IMG/VR virus record: IMGVR_UViG_3300030430_003901
Coordinates: 1-53,691 of that record
From: a virus
Length of the DNA: 53,691 bases
Direction: 5' to 3' (one strand)
Shown: piece after piece, positions 28,502 to 37,997 of the stretch
How positions within the stretch are numbered: position 1 is the first letter of the stretch
Layout: every line of letters begins with the position of its first letter
Notes under the pieces: model-generated
The model's database searches: none
The model's input: only the letters and a program-made list of their open reading frames with translations
What the model was told of the DNA's origin: nothing
Made by a program: the position numbers and the translations under genes

Positions 28502-28890
28502 GCCAAGACAAAACCGGATACCAAAAAATGTTATCTGACCTAAACTGTAGTGAAGATAAGATGCAGAGTGTTACTAATATGTTAGAGGTCATAAGCTTGT
28601 ATAATCCTCATGTAGAAAAAAAGAAGTCTGACATTCATGGTTATGGTATGTTTGCTAGGAAGACAATTAAAAAAAACACAATTATAGGATTGGGCACTAT
28701 TAACGGGATTTACAAAACAAATATTGGTAGATATACCAATCATTCTTCTAATCCAAATATTGAGTTTAAGTTTTTAAATAATGAAGATGCAATAGCTATA
28801 GCATCAAAAGATATTAAAAAAAACAAAGAAATTTTGGTTGATTACAAAAACCATATATTAAATCATAGATACTATGAGAGAGATAAATAA
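28498..28890 (+). CDS. SET-domain protein (putative protein lysine methyltransferase)
   Basis: 130 residues. The SET landmarks are present in order: HGYGMFARKTIKKNTIIG (GxG and start of the fold), GRYTNHSSNPNIEF (the NHS-type cofactor and knot motif) and DIKKNKEILVDY (the ExxxDY motif with catalytic-type Tyr). Compact, no extra domains. In bacteria and viruses such proteins methylate lysines on DNA-binding or other proteins. Stop overlaps the amidase gene start. The lysine-rich tiny proteins just upstream are possible substrates (inference). Confidence 0.8.
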   Translation: MSQDKTGYQKMLSDLNCSEDKMQSVTNMLEVISLYNPHVEKKKSDIHGYGMFARKTIKKNTIIGLGTINGIYKTNIGRYTNHSSNPNIEFKFLNNEDAIAIASKDIKKNKEILVDYKNHILNHRYYERDK

Positions 28891-29287
28891 AATAATACTG
28901 CATTGCTCTGCAACAAGAGAGGGCGATGACTCGGTTGATGTAGATGTCATTGACCGTTGGCACAAGTCAAGAGGGTGGCGTGGTTGTGGATACCATTATG
29001 TTATATTGATAGACGGAACCATTCAGTTTGGAAGAATGGTTGATGAGGTTGGAGCTCATGTGAAAAACATGAATAAATCTAGCATAGGTATTTGCTATAT
29101 TGGAGGAGTAGAAAAAGATGGTAAAACACCAAAGGACACTAGAACACTTGAACAAAAAGAAAGTATATTAACCTTGTTGTTGTTTCTAAAAAAATGTTTT
29201 CCTGAAGCAACTATACATGGACACAATGAATTTTCTACTAAAGCGTGTCCAAGTTTTAATGTATCTTCGCATTACGGAATGTTATGA
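28874..29287 (+). CDS. N-acetylmuramoyl-L-alanine amidase (endolysin)
   Basis: 137 residues, single domain like T7 lysozyme. KIILHCSATREG carries the first zinc His, RGWRGCGYHYVILIDG the catalytic Tyr region, and IHGHNEFSTKACPSFNV the second His and the Cys ligand. No signal peptide, so export needs the holin next to it. Cleaves the amide between muramic acid and L-alanine of peptidoglycan. Overlaps the holin start (ATGA). Confidence 0.92.
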   Translation: MREINKIILHCSATREGDDSVDVDVIDRWHKSRGWRGCGYHYVILIDGTIQFGRMVDEVGAHVKNMNKSSIGICYIGGVEKDGKTPKDTRTLEQKESILTLLLFLKKCFPEATIHGHNEFSTKACPSFNVSSHYGML

Positions 29288-29685
29288 AAGAAATATTAAA
29301 TAAAATTTTTGGTAAAATAGGAGGGGGTATTGCTGAGAAGATAAGCGGCATTGTCGCAGAGCATACTTTCAGTAAAGAAGAAAAAGCAAAGTTTGAAAAA
29401 GATATGACAGAAATATTTATTCAGGCTGAAGCAGATATGCAAAAGAATGTAACTGAGAGATGGCGAACAGACATGACCTCAGACTCTTGGCTTTCAAAAA
29501 ATGTCAGACCTATGGTCCTTATATTTTTGATAGTATGCACAATGCTATTAATTTTTATAGAAGCAGGTTCAATAAAGTTTGAAGTAAAAGAAGAATGGAT
29601 ATCTCTTTTACAATTAATTTTAGCAACCGTTATTGCTTCTTATTTTGGAGGAAGGTCTTGGGAAAAGATAAAAAATAAAAAATAG
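29284..29685 (+). CDS. Holin of the 3TM-type family
   Basis: 133 residues. A charged N-terminal half with WRTDMTSDSWLSKNVRPMVL, then hydrophobic helices VLIFLIVCTMLLIFIEAG and LLQLILATVIASYFGG, and a basic tail. The DSWLSKxxRP motif before the first membrane helix is typical of the family. It permeabilises the inner membrane so the amidase reaches the cell wall. Only two helices are clear by eye. Confidence 0.8.
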   Translation: MKEILNKIFGKIGGGIAEKISGIVAEHTFSKEEKAKFEKDMTEIFIQAEADMQKNVTERWRTDMTSDSWLSKNVRPMVLIFLIVCTMLLIFIEAGSIKFEVKEEWISLLQLILATVIASYFGGRSWEKIKNKK

Positions 29686-29693
29686 TATCTTTG
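29686..29693 (+). promoter_or_regulatory. Rightward -7 element (TATCTTTG)
   Basis: A perfect -7 box 21 bases before the ATG at 29715. The nearest TTG is 25 bases upstream rather than 19-20, so it is a partial match. Confidence 0.45.
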
Positions 29694-29714
29694 TATAAAT
29701 TAAATTAAATAAAA

Positions 29715-29948
29715 ATGAGTAAAGAAGTAAAATTAACTGAAGAAGAATTAAAAAAGCTCAGAGAGGCAACTGATTCTTTAAACAAAGTAAAGTTAGCTTT
29801 GGGTAACCTAGAGGTTCAAAAGCTAGAATATTATGGTCAAATAAATGCTTTGACCCAACAGTTTAATAAGTTAGAATTAGAACTTATAGAAAAATATGGA
29901 AAAGACTCTGTCATTAATATACAGACAGGAGAAGTAAAAAAGAAATAA
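29715..29948 (+). CDS. Small coiled-coil protein (77 aa)
   Basis: KLTEEELKKLREATDSLNKV, then KLEYYGQINALTQQFNKLEL, heptads throughout, and an INIQTGEV strand. A recurrent small protein before fibre genes in phages; may be a chaperone or spacer. Function unknown. Confidence 0.6.
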   Translation: MSKEVKLTEEELKKLREATDSLNKVKLALGNLEVQKLEYYGQINALTQQFNKLELELIEKYGKDSVINIQTGEVKKK

Positions 29949-29949
29949 T

Positions 29950-32220
29950 ATGGCTAAAATATCTACCTATGTAATTGATTCCACACCTCAACTTACTGAT
30001 AAAGTTATTGGTACGGATGTTAACGATAATAATATAACTAAGAACTATACCATAGGTGATATCATTAGTTTAGTTCCATCGATTCCAAGTGTTGTTACAG
30101 ATTTATTTATTCCTATATCTAATGGAGTTGATTATGTAGATTCAGTAATAACACAAGATTCCACAACCGTGCCAACTACAATAAATGTTGGTGGATTGAT
30201 TGGAATTACAGGTACAGGCGAGTCAGTATTTGTTGGTAAAGGTGCAGGAGTTTTATCAGATAAAACAGTTCCTCAATTCAATATTGGTATTGGAGACGGT
30301 GCTTTAGAATCATTTACTTCAGGAATAAACCCTGTTAGTGGTGGTGCTGAACCCGGTGCAAATGTTGCTTTGGGTGTAGGAGCTTTGGCAAAATCAATAC
30401 AATCAACAAATAACATTGCTATTGGTGTTGATTCACTAAAAGAAAATATAGAAGGTTTTAATAATGTTGCTATATCTAAAAACGCATTAGGCTCATCAGT
30501 CAATGCAGCCACCCAAGGAATTACAAATAATCAAGGGAGCATAGGGATAGGTTTTTCTGCAGGTAATCCAAATACAGGTTCAGAACTACCGGTTGGTCAT
30601 ATCAATGATACAATTGTAGGTCATCAAGCGATGGCAGATGTGTTTTATCTTACTAATAATGCACCAAAACAAAATGCCGTATTAGGTATGAGAGCTTTCC
30701 GAAATGTAGGTGTAAGCGGTTATGGTTCTACTCTTGAAGGAAATGTAGTAATTGGAGCCTCTGCAGGATTAGGAATAAAAGCAGGTGTTCAGTCAGCAAA
30801 TCCCGGGCAAGGAGACCAACAAAACCTTACAGCAACAAACAATGTCTTTATTGGTAAGAATGCAGGTAACAATGTTCGAAGCACAACTATTGCAAACAAT
30901 ATAATATTAGGTGCAACAGGTAATGTTGCAAAATATATATCAAGAGGAAATGTTATTGTTGAAACAGGTGGAGCAGGAAACCAACTAGGAAACTCTTCAA
31001 CAGGTCGTGCAGTAGATGATAACTTTATTGTAGGTAGTAGAACTGCCGCATACACCGATAAAAATATTTGTATTAACCCAAACAGATATAGTGTAAACCA
31101 AGCACAACCAAATCAGTTTGGAACACCGAACATAGCAAATGCTAATGGGCTCAATGCTGTTATTAATAATATTATTCTTGGAGATAAGGTTAGTAAAATA
31201 ACAAATCAGTATTCAAACAACAAGTTGTTCTTTGAAGACCCACAAGGTCTCGCAGTATCTGTGGGTAACATACAGGGTGCTTTTATTGTTAACTCAACAC
31301 AGACTTCTATGCTATCAAATAATGATGCAACCATGGAAGGCAATGTTGTTATTAATGGTGATAGCAACTCTTTTACAAGTAATCTAACTTCGACAGATTT
31401 TAACCACAACAGAAATAATTATGTTCTCGGTAGTTCAAATGTACAATTGGTAGATTCAGGGCGTAACTTTATTTTTGCGTCTGAATTTCCAAATCCAACT
31501 CAGTTACAGTTTAAAAACCAAAACTTTATGTTTGGTGTTGTTAACTATAACGGAGCTCAAGCACTATCCGGTAACCTTGGTAGTTATAACTTTTTATTCA
31601 ATACTGACAGTCTTACTCTTACAGGAAGCAATAATATTGTATATGGAGTTGGTGCATTAGCGATTGGGGGTGACAAAAATACATCATTCAACTCAACCGG
31701 AGATGTTGACGGTGAAGGTAATGTTCTTTTAGGCGGTTCTAATCACACAGTTATAGGGAATGTTAATGTTCTTGCGGGTACTAATTTAATTACAGCTAGT
31801 GGCTCACAAAGAACTTTAAATATAGGTTTTGGAAATGAAGTAGGTTTAGGTTCATCTGCCAACAATAGTGTGGCGATAGGGAACAATGGAAGAATTAATG
31901 ATGGAGCCAATACTGCTGTTTTTGGTAGCAACCTAAATGCAGACGGAGGAAATATTACCGTTGTAGGACAAAACAATGACGACTCTGTAAATGCTACTCA
32001 AGGCAAATCATCGTTTCAAGTTGGTATAGGTTCAGGAACAGGAAACAGAGGTAATGCTATAAATGTAGTAAGGGCGGCAAATCCTTTGAAGGGTGTTATA
32101 TACATGGACCAATTGGTCAATCAAAACTACGCAAATGATGTAGACGCAGCAGCAGCAGGAATCGGACTAGGAGGATTATATCATACTAACGGAGTAGTAA
32201 AAATAAATATTACACCGTAA
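29950..32220 (+). CDS. Tail fibre / adhesin with YadA-head-like beta repeats
   Basis: 756 residues, Asn/Gly/Ile-rich. Repeating units such as NNIAIGVDSLKENI, GSIGIGFSAG, GNVVIGASAGLG, NNIILGATGN and NSVAIGNNG are like the head repeats of trimeric autotransporter adhesins (xxAIGxxA). This predicts a trimeric left-handed beta-roll fibre that binds the host. The start contains AKISTYVIDSTPQLTDKVIG, an attachment-type leader seen in phage fibres. No catalytic domain is visible. Confidence 0.75.
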   Translation: MAKISTYVIDSTPQLTDKVIGTDVNDNNITKNYTIGDIISLVPSIPSVVTDLFIPISNGVDYVDSVITQDSTTVPTTINVGGLIGITGTGESVFVGKGAGVLSDKTVPQFNIGIGDGALESFTSGINPVSGGAEPGANVALGVGALAKSIQSTNNIAIGVDSLKENIEGFNNVAISKNALGSSVNAATQGITNNQGSIGIGFSAGNPNTGSELPVGHINDTIVGHQAMADVFYLTNNAPKQNAVLGMRAFRNVGVSGYGSTLEGNVVIGASAGLGIKAGVQSANPGQGDQQNLTATNNVFIGKNAGNNVRSTTIANNIILGATGNVAKYISRGNVIVETGGAGNQLGNSSTGRAVDDNFIVGSRTAAYTDKNICINPNRYSVNQAQPNQFGTPNIANANGLNAVINNIILGDKVSKITNQYSNNKLFFEDPQGLAVSVGNIQGAFIVNSTQTSMLSNNDATMEGNVVINGDSNSFTSNLTSTDFNHNRNNYVLGSSNVQLVDSGRNFIFASEFPNPTQLQFKNQNFMFGVVNYNGAQALSGNLGSYNFLFNTDSLTLTGSNNIVYGVGALAIGGDKNTSFNSTGDVDGEGNVLLGGSNHTVIGNVNVLAGTNLITASGSQRTLNIGFGNEVGLGSSANNSVAIGNNGRINDGANTAVFGSNLNADGGNITVVGQNNDDSVNATQGKSSFQVGIGSGTGNRGNAINVVRAANPLKGVIYMDQLVNQNYANDVDAAAAGIGLGGLYHTNGVVKINITP

Positions 32221-32236
32221 TTTAATTTTAAATTAA

Positions 32237-32467
32237 ATGGACATTCGAAAAATCTCAGTAGGTCCTGATTACAAATCAGGAGGTATGCACTATATAGTTG
32301 GGCAGTCTGTTCTAAACGGTGGCTACGAGATTCATTTAATTAAATACAACCAAGAAGAAGACGCATATCAGATTTTTATATTAGACACAAGCGAAGGTGA
32401 AGTTTTGTTGTGGAAGCAATTTAATTCTACTATGCCCGTTACTCTTGAGTTTAATATAAATTTTTAA
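32237..32467 (+). CDS. Hypothetical protein (76 aa)
   Basis: Starts DIRKISVGPDYKSGGMHYIV and is beta-rich with an acidic middle. The last codon overlaps the next ATG (TAATG). MDIRKISVGPDYK is a recurrent small protein preceding terminase in phages of this kind; role unknown. Confidence 0.55.
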   Translation: MDIRKISVGPDYKSGGMHYIVGQSVLNGGYEIHLIKYNQEEDAYQIFILDTSEGEVLLWKQFNSTMPVTLEFNINF

Positions 32468-33042
32468 TGAAATCACCCACACAATTTCTTGTCAAGCCCA
32501 AAGGCAATCAAAGATATAGCAACACAAAACAATACGAGGGATTAAACTTAATTCTTGATACTTCTGAAGAGTCTGCATCTTTTTCTAATAGAGAAGCAAT
32601 TGTTGTTGAGACGCCAATAATGTATGACGGTCCTGTTGAAAAGGGTGATATACTTTTGGTTCATCACAATGTCTTTAAGTTTTATAATGATATGTATGGC
32701 AAAAGACAAAGCGGTAAGAGTTATTTCAAAGACAACACTTTTTTTGTGGATGAAACTCAATATTATATGTTTTATAAAAATAATGAGTGGAACGCTGTTG
32801 ACCCTTTTTGTTTTGTTTCGCCTTTACCTGCAATTGAAACTTATATATATAAACCATTTTCAAATGAACCATTGATGGGTGTGATGGAATATCCTGCAGA
32901 ATCTATAAAAAAACACGGGATAAAAAAAGGAGATATTGTTACCTTTATGCCCGACTCAGAATATGAATTTAAATTTAACAATAATAAATTGTATAGAATC
33001 AGAACTAACAACATAGTGGCATATGAACCTCAAAGAAACTAA
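32467..33042 (+). CDS. Putative GroES-like beta-barrel protein (191 aa)
   Basis: Two segments each look like the second half of a GroES fold. The first is PVEKGDILLVHHNVFKFY followed by an inserted loop and NTFFVDETQYYMFY. The second is GIKKGDIVTFMPDSEYEF followed by KLYRIRTNNIVAYEP. GroES shows the same order: VKxGDxVxF..., then a strand ending with ES-D-I-A. The start FLVKPKGN resembles its first strand. The mobile loop and the hydrophobic IVL are not clear. It may be a capsid-assembly chaperone; inferred by pattern. Confidence 0.4.
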   Translation: MKSPTQFLVKPKGNQRYSNTKQYEGLNLILDTSEESASFSNREAIVVETPIMYDGPVEKGDILLVHHNVFKFYNDMYGKRQSGKSYFKDNTFFVDETQYYMFYKNNEWNAVDPFCFVSPLPAIETYIYKPFSNEPLMGVMEYPAESIKKHGIKKGDIVTFMPDSEYEFKFNNNKLYRIRTNNIVAYEPQRN

Positions 33043-33295
33043 GCTTAAAATAATAAATGCAGGATACAGGGCTGTAGAGCAACTTATAAAAGTTGCAAAG
33101 GAAGATATAATCAAACCCGACCCCGATGATGAGTTGGCTGCAGATAGGTTGAAAAACGCTGCTGCCACAAAAAAATTATGTATCATGGATGCATTTGAAA
33201 TATTAAATAAGATAGAAGCAGAAAAAGAAGCTTTAGAAATTGTAAACGAACCTTCTAATTCTAAGCAAGGTTTTGCAGAAAGAAACTCTAAATGA
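33023..33295 (+). CDS. Candidate terminase small subunit (90 aa)
   Basis: All-helical and charged (KLKIINAGYRAVEQLIKVAK, DRLKNAAATKKLCIMDAFEI). It lies directly upstream of the large terminase gene with a 4-base overlap, the usual place for a small subunit. No helix-turn-helix is recognisable, so the assignment is positional. Confidence 0.45.
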   Translation: MNLKETKLKIINAGYRAVEQLIKVAKEDIIKPDPDDELAADRLKNAAATKKLCIMDAFEILNKIEAEKEALEIVNEPSNSKQGFAERNSK

Positions 33296-35514
33296 TAAAA
33301 GAATTAAAAAATTATATACCAAAATCAGTTCTTGTAAACAAAAACAGGGCTAGAACATGGTTGTATGGATATAATTTAAAATATGATTTGGTTATCATTT
33401 CAAAGACAGGTCAGATAGAAAGGGTGATAGAAATATCAAATGTCCGAATCGGATTACCAAAAGCTCCAAAAGAAATACACAAAAGACATGAAAAAAAGTA
33501 TGAGCAGTATTGGGAAAGAAGGGAGACCCCAAAACAATTAGACAAAATTCGTTCTATATTTCAATGGAATGAAATGCCAAGAGATTTCAAAAATCGTTGG
33601 GTTGATTATATAGAAAAAGAATTTGTATATCGTGATGAAGGTTATTGGTTCTACAATAATGGAAAGCCAACATACATAACAGGTTCTCATTATATGTATT
33701 TGCAATGGACAAAGATTGATGTGGGATATCCTGATTTTAGAGAAGCCAATCGGGCTTTGTATTTATTTTGGGAGGCGTGTAAGGCAGACTCAAGAAGTTA
33801 TGGAATGATATATTTAAAAATCAGAAGGTCAGGCTTTTCATATATGAGTTCTTCAGAGTGTGTTAACAAAGCTACAATATCAAAAGATTCAAGAATAGGT
33901 ATACTTTCCAAAACAGGAGCAGATGCAAAAAAAATGTTTACTGATAAAGTAGTTCCTATATCAAACAGTCTTCCGTTCTTTTTCAAACCTATTCAAGACG
34001 GAATGGACAAACCCAAATCTGAACTAGCATATAGAGTTCCTGCTTCAAAAATTACCAAGAAAAATATGCACGAGGTTTTTGAGGATGATTTAGAAGGTTT
34101 GGATACCACGATTGATTGGAAAAATACTGACGACAACTCTTATGACGGAGAAAAACTTTTACTGCTTGTACATGATGAAAGTGGTAAATGGATAAAACCC
34201 AACAACATTCTAAACAATTGGGGTGTTACAAAAACCTGTTTAAGATTGGGTAGCAAAATTATAGGTAAGTGTATGATGGGCTCTACTTCTAATTCATTAG
34301 AAAAAGGCGGGGATAATTTTAAAAAGCTTTTTGAAAGTTCAAATGTTTTAAATAGAAACGCTAATGGTCAAACCAAAAGTGGATTGTATTCTTTATTCAT
34401 ACCAATGGAATGGAACATGGAGGGTTTTATAGATATACACGGACAGCCTGTATTAGAAAAACCAAAAGCAGAAATACAAGGAGTTGATGGTGACTATATA
34501 TATACAGGGAGTATTGATTATTGGAAGGCTGAAGTAGATTCACTTAAGAATGATGCAGATGCATTGAATGAATTTTACAGGCAGTTCCCTAGGACTGAAG
34601 CTCATGCTTTTAGAGATGAAAGCAAGTCATCTATATTTAATCTAAGCAAAATATATCAGCAGATTGATTTTAATGATTCAGTTATTAGAGAGCATAATAT
34701 TACACAGGGTAAATTTATTTGGCAAGACGGTATCAAAGACACAAAGGTGATTTGGGTCCCTACAAAAAAAGGAAGGTTTTATGTATCTTGGTTACCGGCT
34801 GTACATATTCAAAATAATTTTAGTGAACGAAACGGACTCAAATATCCGGGGAACGAACACCTAGGTGTATTTGGTTGCGACTCTTATGATATTAGTGGAG
34901 TTGTAGGTGGGGGAGGTTCTAACGGTGCTTTGCACGGTTTGACTAAATTTTCAATGGACGATGCTCCAAGTAATGAATTTTTTTTAGAATACATTGCGAG
35001 ACCTCAAACTGCAGAGTTGTTTTTTGAAGATGTATTAATGGCTTGTGTTTTTTACGGTATGCCAATCCTCATAGAAAACAATAAACCAAGGTTATTATAT
35101 CATTTTAAAAATAGAGGATATAGGAAGTTTTGTTTAAACAGACCGGACAAACATTCAACAAAACTTTCAAGGTCCGAAAAAGAATTAGGCGGTATACCAA
35201 ATACAAGTGAGGAGGTAAAACAAGCTCATGCCGCAGCAATCGAATCTTATATAGAAAAATATATAGGATTGGATACAGAAGAAGTGTTTAGACCTAGTGA
35301 TGAAATGGGAACGATGCCTTTTAATCGTACTCTTTTAGATTGGGCTAAATTTGATATTAACAACAGAACCCGTTACGATGCTACGATAAGCTCAGGTTTA
35401 GCTCTTATGGCTAATCAAAAACATCTTTATACTCCTGTAAAAAAAGAGTCAAAAATAAAGATTAACTTTGCAAGGTATACAAACACGGGAATAAAAAGCG
35501 AATTAATTAGATGA
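33292..35514 (+). CDS. Terminase large subunit
   Basis: 740 residues. N-terminal GYWFYNNGKPTYITGSHYMY and YLQWTKID are typical of large terminases of Bacteroidota podophages. The ATPase half has the adenine-binding region, a Walker A-like IRRSGFSYMSSSE and a Walker B stretch LLLLVHDESGKW. The C-terminal nuclease half begins GVFGCDSYDISG with the first acidic residue. Role: ATP-driven DNA packaging and genome cutting at the portal. Stop overlaps the portal start. Confidence 0.88.
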   Translation: MIKELKNYIPKSVLVNKNRARTWLYGYNLKYDLVIISKTGQIERVIEISNVRIGLPKAPKEIHKRHEKKYEQYWERRETPKQLDKIRSIFQWNEMPRDFKNRWVDYIEKEFVYRDEGYWFYNNGKPTYITGSHYMYLQWTKIDVGYPDFREANRALYLFWEACKADSRSYGMIYLKIRRSGFSYMSSSECVNKATISKDSRIGILSKTGADAKKMFTDKVVPISNSLPFFFKPIQDGMDKPKSELAYRVPASKITKKNMHEVFEDDLEGLDTTIDWKNTDDNSYDGEKLLLLVHDESGKWIKPNNILNNWGVTKTCLRLGSKIIGKCMMGSTSNSLEKGGDNFKKLFESSNVLNRNANGQTKSGLYSLFIPMEWNMEGFIDIHGQPVLEKPKAEIQGVDGDYIYTGSIDYWKAEVDSLKNDADALNEFYRQFPRTEAHAFRDESKSSIFNLSKIYQQIDFNDSVIREHNITQGKFIWQDGIKDTKVIWVPTKKGRFYVSWLPAVHIQNNFSERNGLKYPGNEHLGVFGCDSYDISGVVGGGGSNGALHGLTKFSMDDAPSNEFFLEYIARPQTAELFFEDVLMACVFYGMPILIENNKPRLLYHFKNRGYRKFCLNRPDKHSTKLSRSEKELGGIPNTSEEVKQAHAAAIESYIEKYIGLDTEEVFRPSDEMGTMPFNRTLLDWAKFDINNRTRYDATISSGLALMANQKHLYTPVKKESKIKINFARYTNTGIKSELIR

Positions 35515-37946
35515 AGGATGTAAAAATAGACATTAAGTCCGCAGCTTTTCCTGACCAATTTGTTTCAGACGCAGAAAAGGCTACAGACGAATATGGATTA
35601 AAAATAGGACAGGCTATACAATACGAATGGTTTCGTAGGGATGGAATGAGCTGTAGGTTTTACGACCAATTTAGACAGTTTCATAGATTACGATTATATG
35701 CAAGGGGAGAACAATCAATTAGAAAATACAAAGATGAATTAGCTATTGATGGTGATTTATCTTATCTAAATTTAGATTGGACACCTGTTCCTGTAATACC
35801 AAAGTTTGTGGATATAGTAGTAAATGGAATGTCTGATAGACTGTTTAAGGTTAGTGCTTATGCACAGGACGCTATGTCACAAGCTAAAAGAAGTAAATAT
35901 CAAGACATGGTAGAAGCCCAAATGGTTTCTAAAGAATTTTTGACCAAGATAAAAGAACAATCTTCTCTTGACCCATTTACTGTTTCACCGGAGGAACTAC
36001 CCAATAGCGATGAAGAGTTGTCTCTTTTTATGCAACTTAATTACAAACCATCTATAGAGATTGCTGAAGAGGAAGCTATAAACACAATATTTGAAGAAAA
36101 CCATTATATAGATTTAAGAAAAAGACTTGACTATGATTTAACCGTACTAGGTATAAGTGTTGCAAAGCATGAGTTTTTACCGGGTTCGGGGGTAAAGGTA
36201 AGTTATGTAGACCCTGCCAATATAGTATATAGTTACACAGAAGACCCTCACTTTAAAGATTGTTTCTATTGGGGAGAAATTAAAACACTACCAATGACAG
36301 AGCTTTTGAAGATAGACCCAAGCTTAACAAACGAGCAACTAGAGGAGATTAGTAAATACAGTCAAAATTGGTATGATTATTATAATGTCGCACAGTATTA
36401 CGAAAACGATATGTTTTATAGAGATACCTGCACCTTATTGTATTTTAATTATAAATCTACAAACAAGATTGTATATAAGAAAAAAATAATGGAAACCGGA
36501 GGGAGCAAGGTTATTGAGAAGGATGACCAATTTAATCCACCGGAAACCGTAATGGAAGAGGGAAGGTTTGAAAAAATAGAAAAAACTATTGATGTTTGGT
36601 ATGATGGAGTTATGGTTATGGGGACAAATATTCTTTTGAAATGGGAGTTATCTCATAACATGGTAAGACCAAAATCTGCAAGTCAACACGCCATACCTAA
36701 TTATGTGGCTGTAGCACCTCGAATGTATAAGGGTGTTGTAGAATCTCTTGTAAGAAGAATGATACCTTTTGCAGATTTAATTCAAATAACTCACTTGAAA
36801 CTTCAGCAAGTTATTGCTCGAGTAGTTCCTGATGGAGTATTCATAGATGCGGATGGATTGAATGAGGTAGACTTAGGAACAGGCAACGCTTATAATCCTG
36901 AAGATGCATTGCGTTTGTATTTTCAAACAGGTAGTGTAATCGGTAGAAGTTATACTCAAGATGGTGATTTTAACCAAGCAAGAGTACCTATCAAAGAGAT
37001 TAACTCCAACTCAGGTGCAAGTAAAACACAAATGCTTATTGCAAATTATAATCACTATCTAAATATGATTAGAACAGTCACAGGCTTAAATGAAGCTAGA
37101 GATGGTAGTACACCTGACCCTAATTCTTTGGTTGGCTTACAAAAACTTGCAGCCTTAAATTCAAATGTGGCAACAAGACATATTCTTGATGGAGCCCTTT
37201 ATATATATAGAACATTAGCAGAAGCTTTGACTTATAGGGTTGCTGATATATTAGAGTATTCAGATTTTAAAGATGACTTTGTAAACAAAATAGGTAAATT
37301 CAATGTTAGTATTCTAAATGATATACAAGACTTATATATATATGATTTTGGAATCTTTATAGATGTAGCTCCTGATGAAGAGCAAAAAGCAAAACTTGAA
37401 GCTAATATACAAATGGCTTTATCAAAGAATGATATTAATTTAGAAGATGCAATTGACATTAGAGAGCTTAAAAATATAAAACTTGCTAATCAACTTTTAA
37501 AACTTAAAAGAAAACAAAAGCAAGAAAAGGAAAATGAAAGGGAAATGCAAAAGCAGCAGCAACAAGCTCAGATTAATATGCAGTCTCAGCAGATGGCAGC
37601 ACAAGCGGCAATGCAAAAAATGCAACTTGAAGGTCAACAAAAGATGCAAATTAAACAAGCAGAGATTGCTTTTGAAATTGAAAAGATGAAAAATGAAGCT
37701 CAGTTGAAATCTCAATTGATGGCGGAAGAGTTCCAATATAATCAACAGCTTAGAAATATTTCAGAAACTGCCTTACAGCAAAGAGAAACACAAAGAGAAA
37801 AAGCTAAGAGTCAAAGAATATCACAACAAAACTCAGAACAATCTCAACTTATAAATCAGAGAAAAAATAATCTTCCTGCTCAAAGGTTTGAGTCGAATGA
37901 AGATAGTTTAGATGGTTTTGACTTAGCTGAATTTGACCCTAGATAG
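35511..37946 (+). CDS. Portal protein
   Basis: 811 residues, in the size range of large podovirus portals. Core elements: QFRQFHRLRLYARGEQSIRK, a wing region, an inserted IKEQSSLDPFTVSPEELPNS loop, QITHLKLQQVIARVVPDGVF (long helix), and MIRTVTGLNEARDGSTPDPN. The last 200 residues form a Gln/Met/Lys-rich coiled coil (QQAQINMQSQQMAAQAAMQK), a barrel-type extension of the crown. Placed between terminase and scaffold. Confidence 0.88.
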   Translation: MKDVKIDIKSAAFPDQFVSDAEKATDEYGLKIGQAIQYEWFRRDGMSCRFYDQFRQFHRLRLYARGEQSIRKYKDELAIDGDLSYLNLDWTPVPVIPKFVDIVVNGMSDRLFKVSAYAQDAMSQAKRSKYQDMVEAQMVSKEFLTKIKEQSSLDPFTVSPEELPNSDEELSLFMQLNYKPSIEIAEEEAINTIFEENHYIDLRKRLDYDLTVLGISVAKHEFLPGSGVKVSYVDPANIVYSYTEDPHFKDCFYWGEIKTLPMTELLKIDPSLTNEQLEEISKYSQNWYDYYNVAQYYENDMFYRDTCTLLYFNYKSTNKIVYKKKIMETGGSKVIEKDDQFNPPETVMEEGRFEKIEKTIDVWYDGVMVMGTNILLKWELSHNMVRPKSASQHAIPNYVAVAPRMYKGVVESLVRRMIPFADLIQITHLKLQQVIARVVPDGVFIDADGLNEVDLGTGNAYNPEDALRLYFQTGSVIGRSYTQDGDFNQARVPIKEINSNSGASKTQMLIANYNHYLNMIRTVTGLNEARDGSTPDPNSLVGLQKLAALNSNVATRHILDGALYIYRTLAEALTYRVADILEYSDFKDDFVNKIGKFNVSILNDIQDLYIYDFGIFIDVAPDEEQKAKLEANIQMALSKNDINLEDAIDIRELKNIKLANQLLKLKRKQKQEKENEREMQKQQQQAQINMQSQQMAAQAAMQKMQLEGQQKMQIKQAEIAFEIEKMKNEAQLKSQLMAEEFQYNQQLRNISETALQQRETQREKAKSQRISQQNSEQSQLINQRKNNLPAQRFESNEDSLDGFDLAEFDPR

Positions 37947-37973
37947 CTGAAAAAAATTCATAAAAATATTTAT

Positions 37974-37981
37974 TAACTTTG
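37974..37981 (+). promoter_or_regulatory. Rightward -7 element (TAACTTTG)
   Basis: A match to TAnnTTTG 16 bases before the scaffold ATG at 37998. It suggests a separate message for scaffold and capsid. No clear -33. Confidence 0.4.
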
Positions 37982-37997
37982 TTTAAAATTTAATTCA

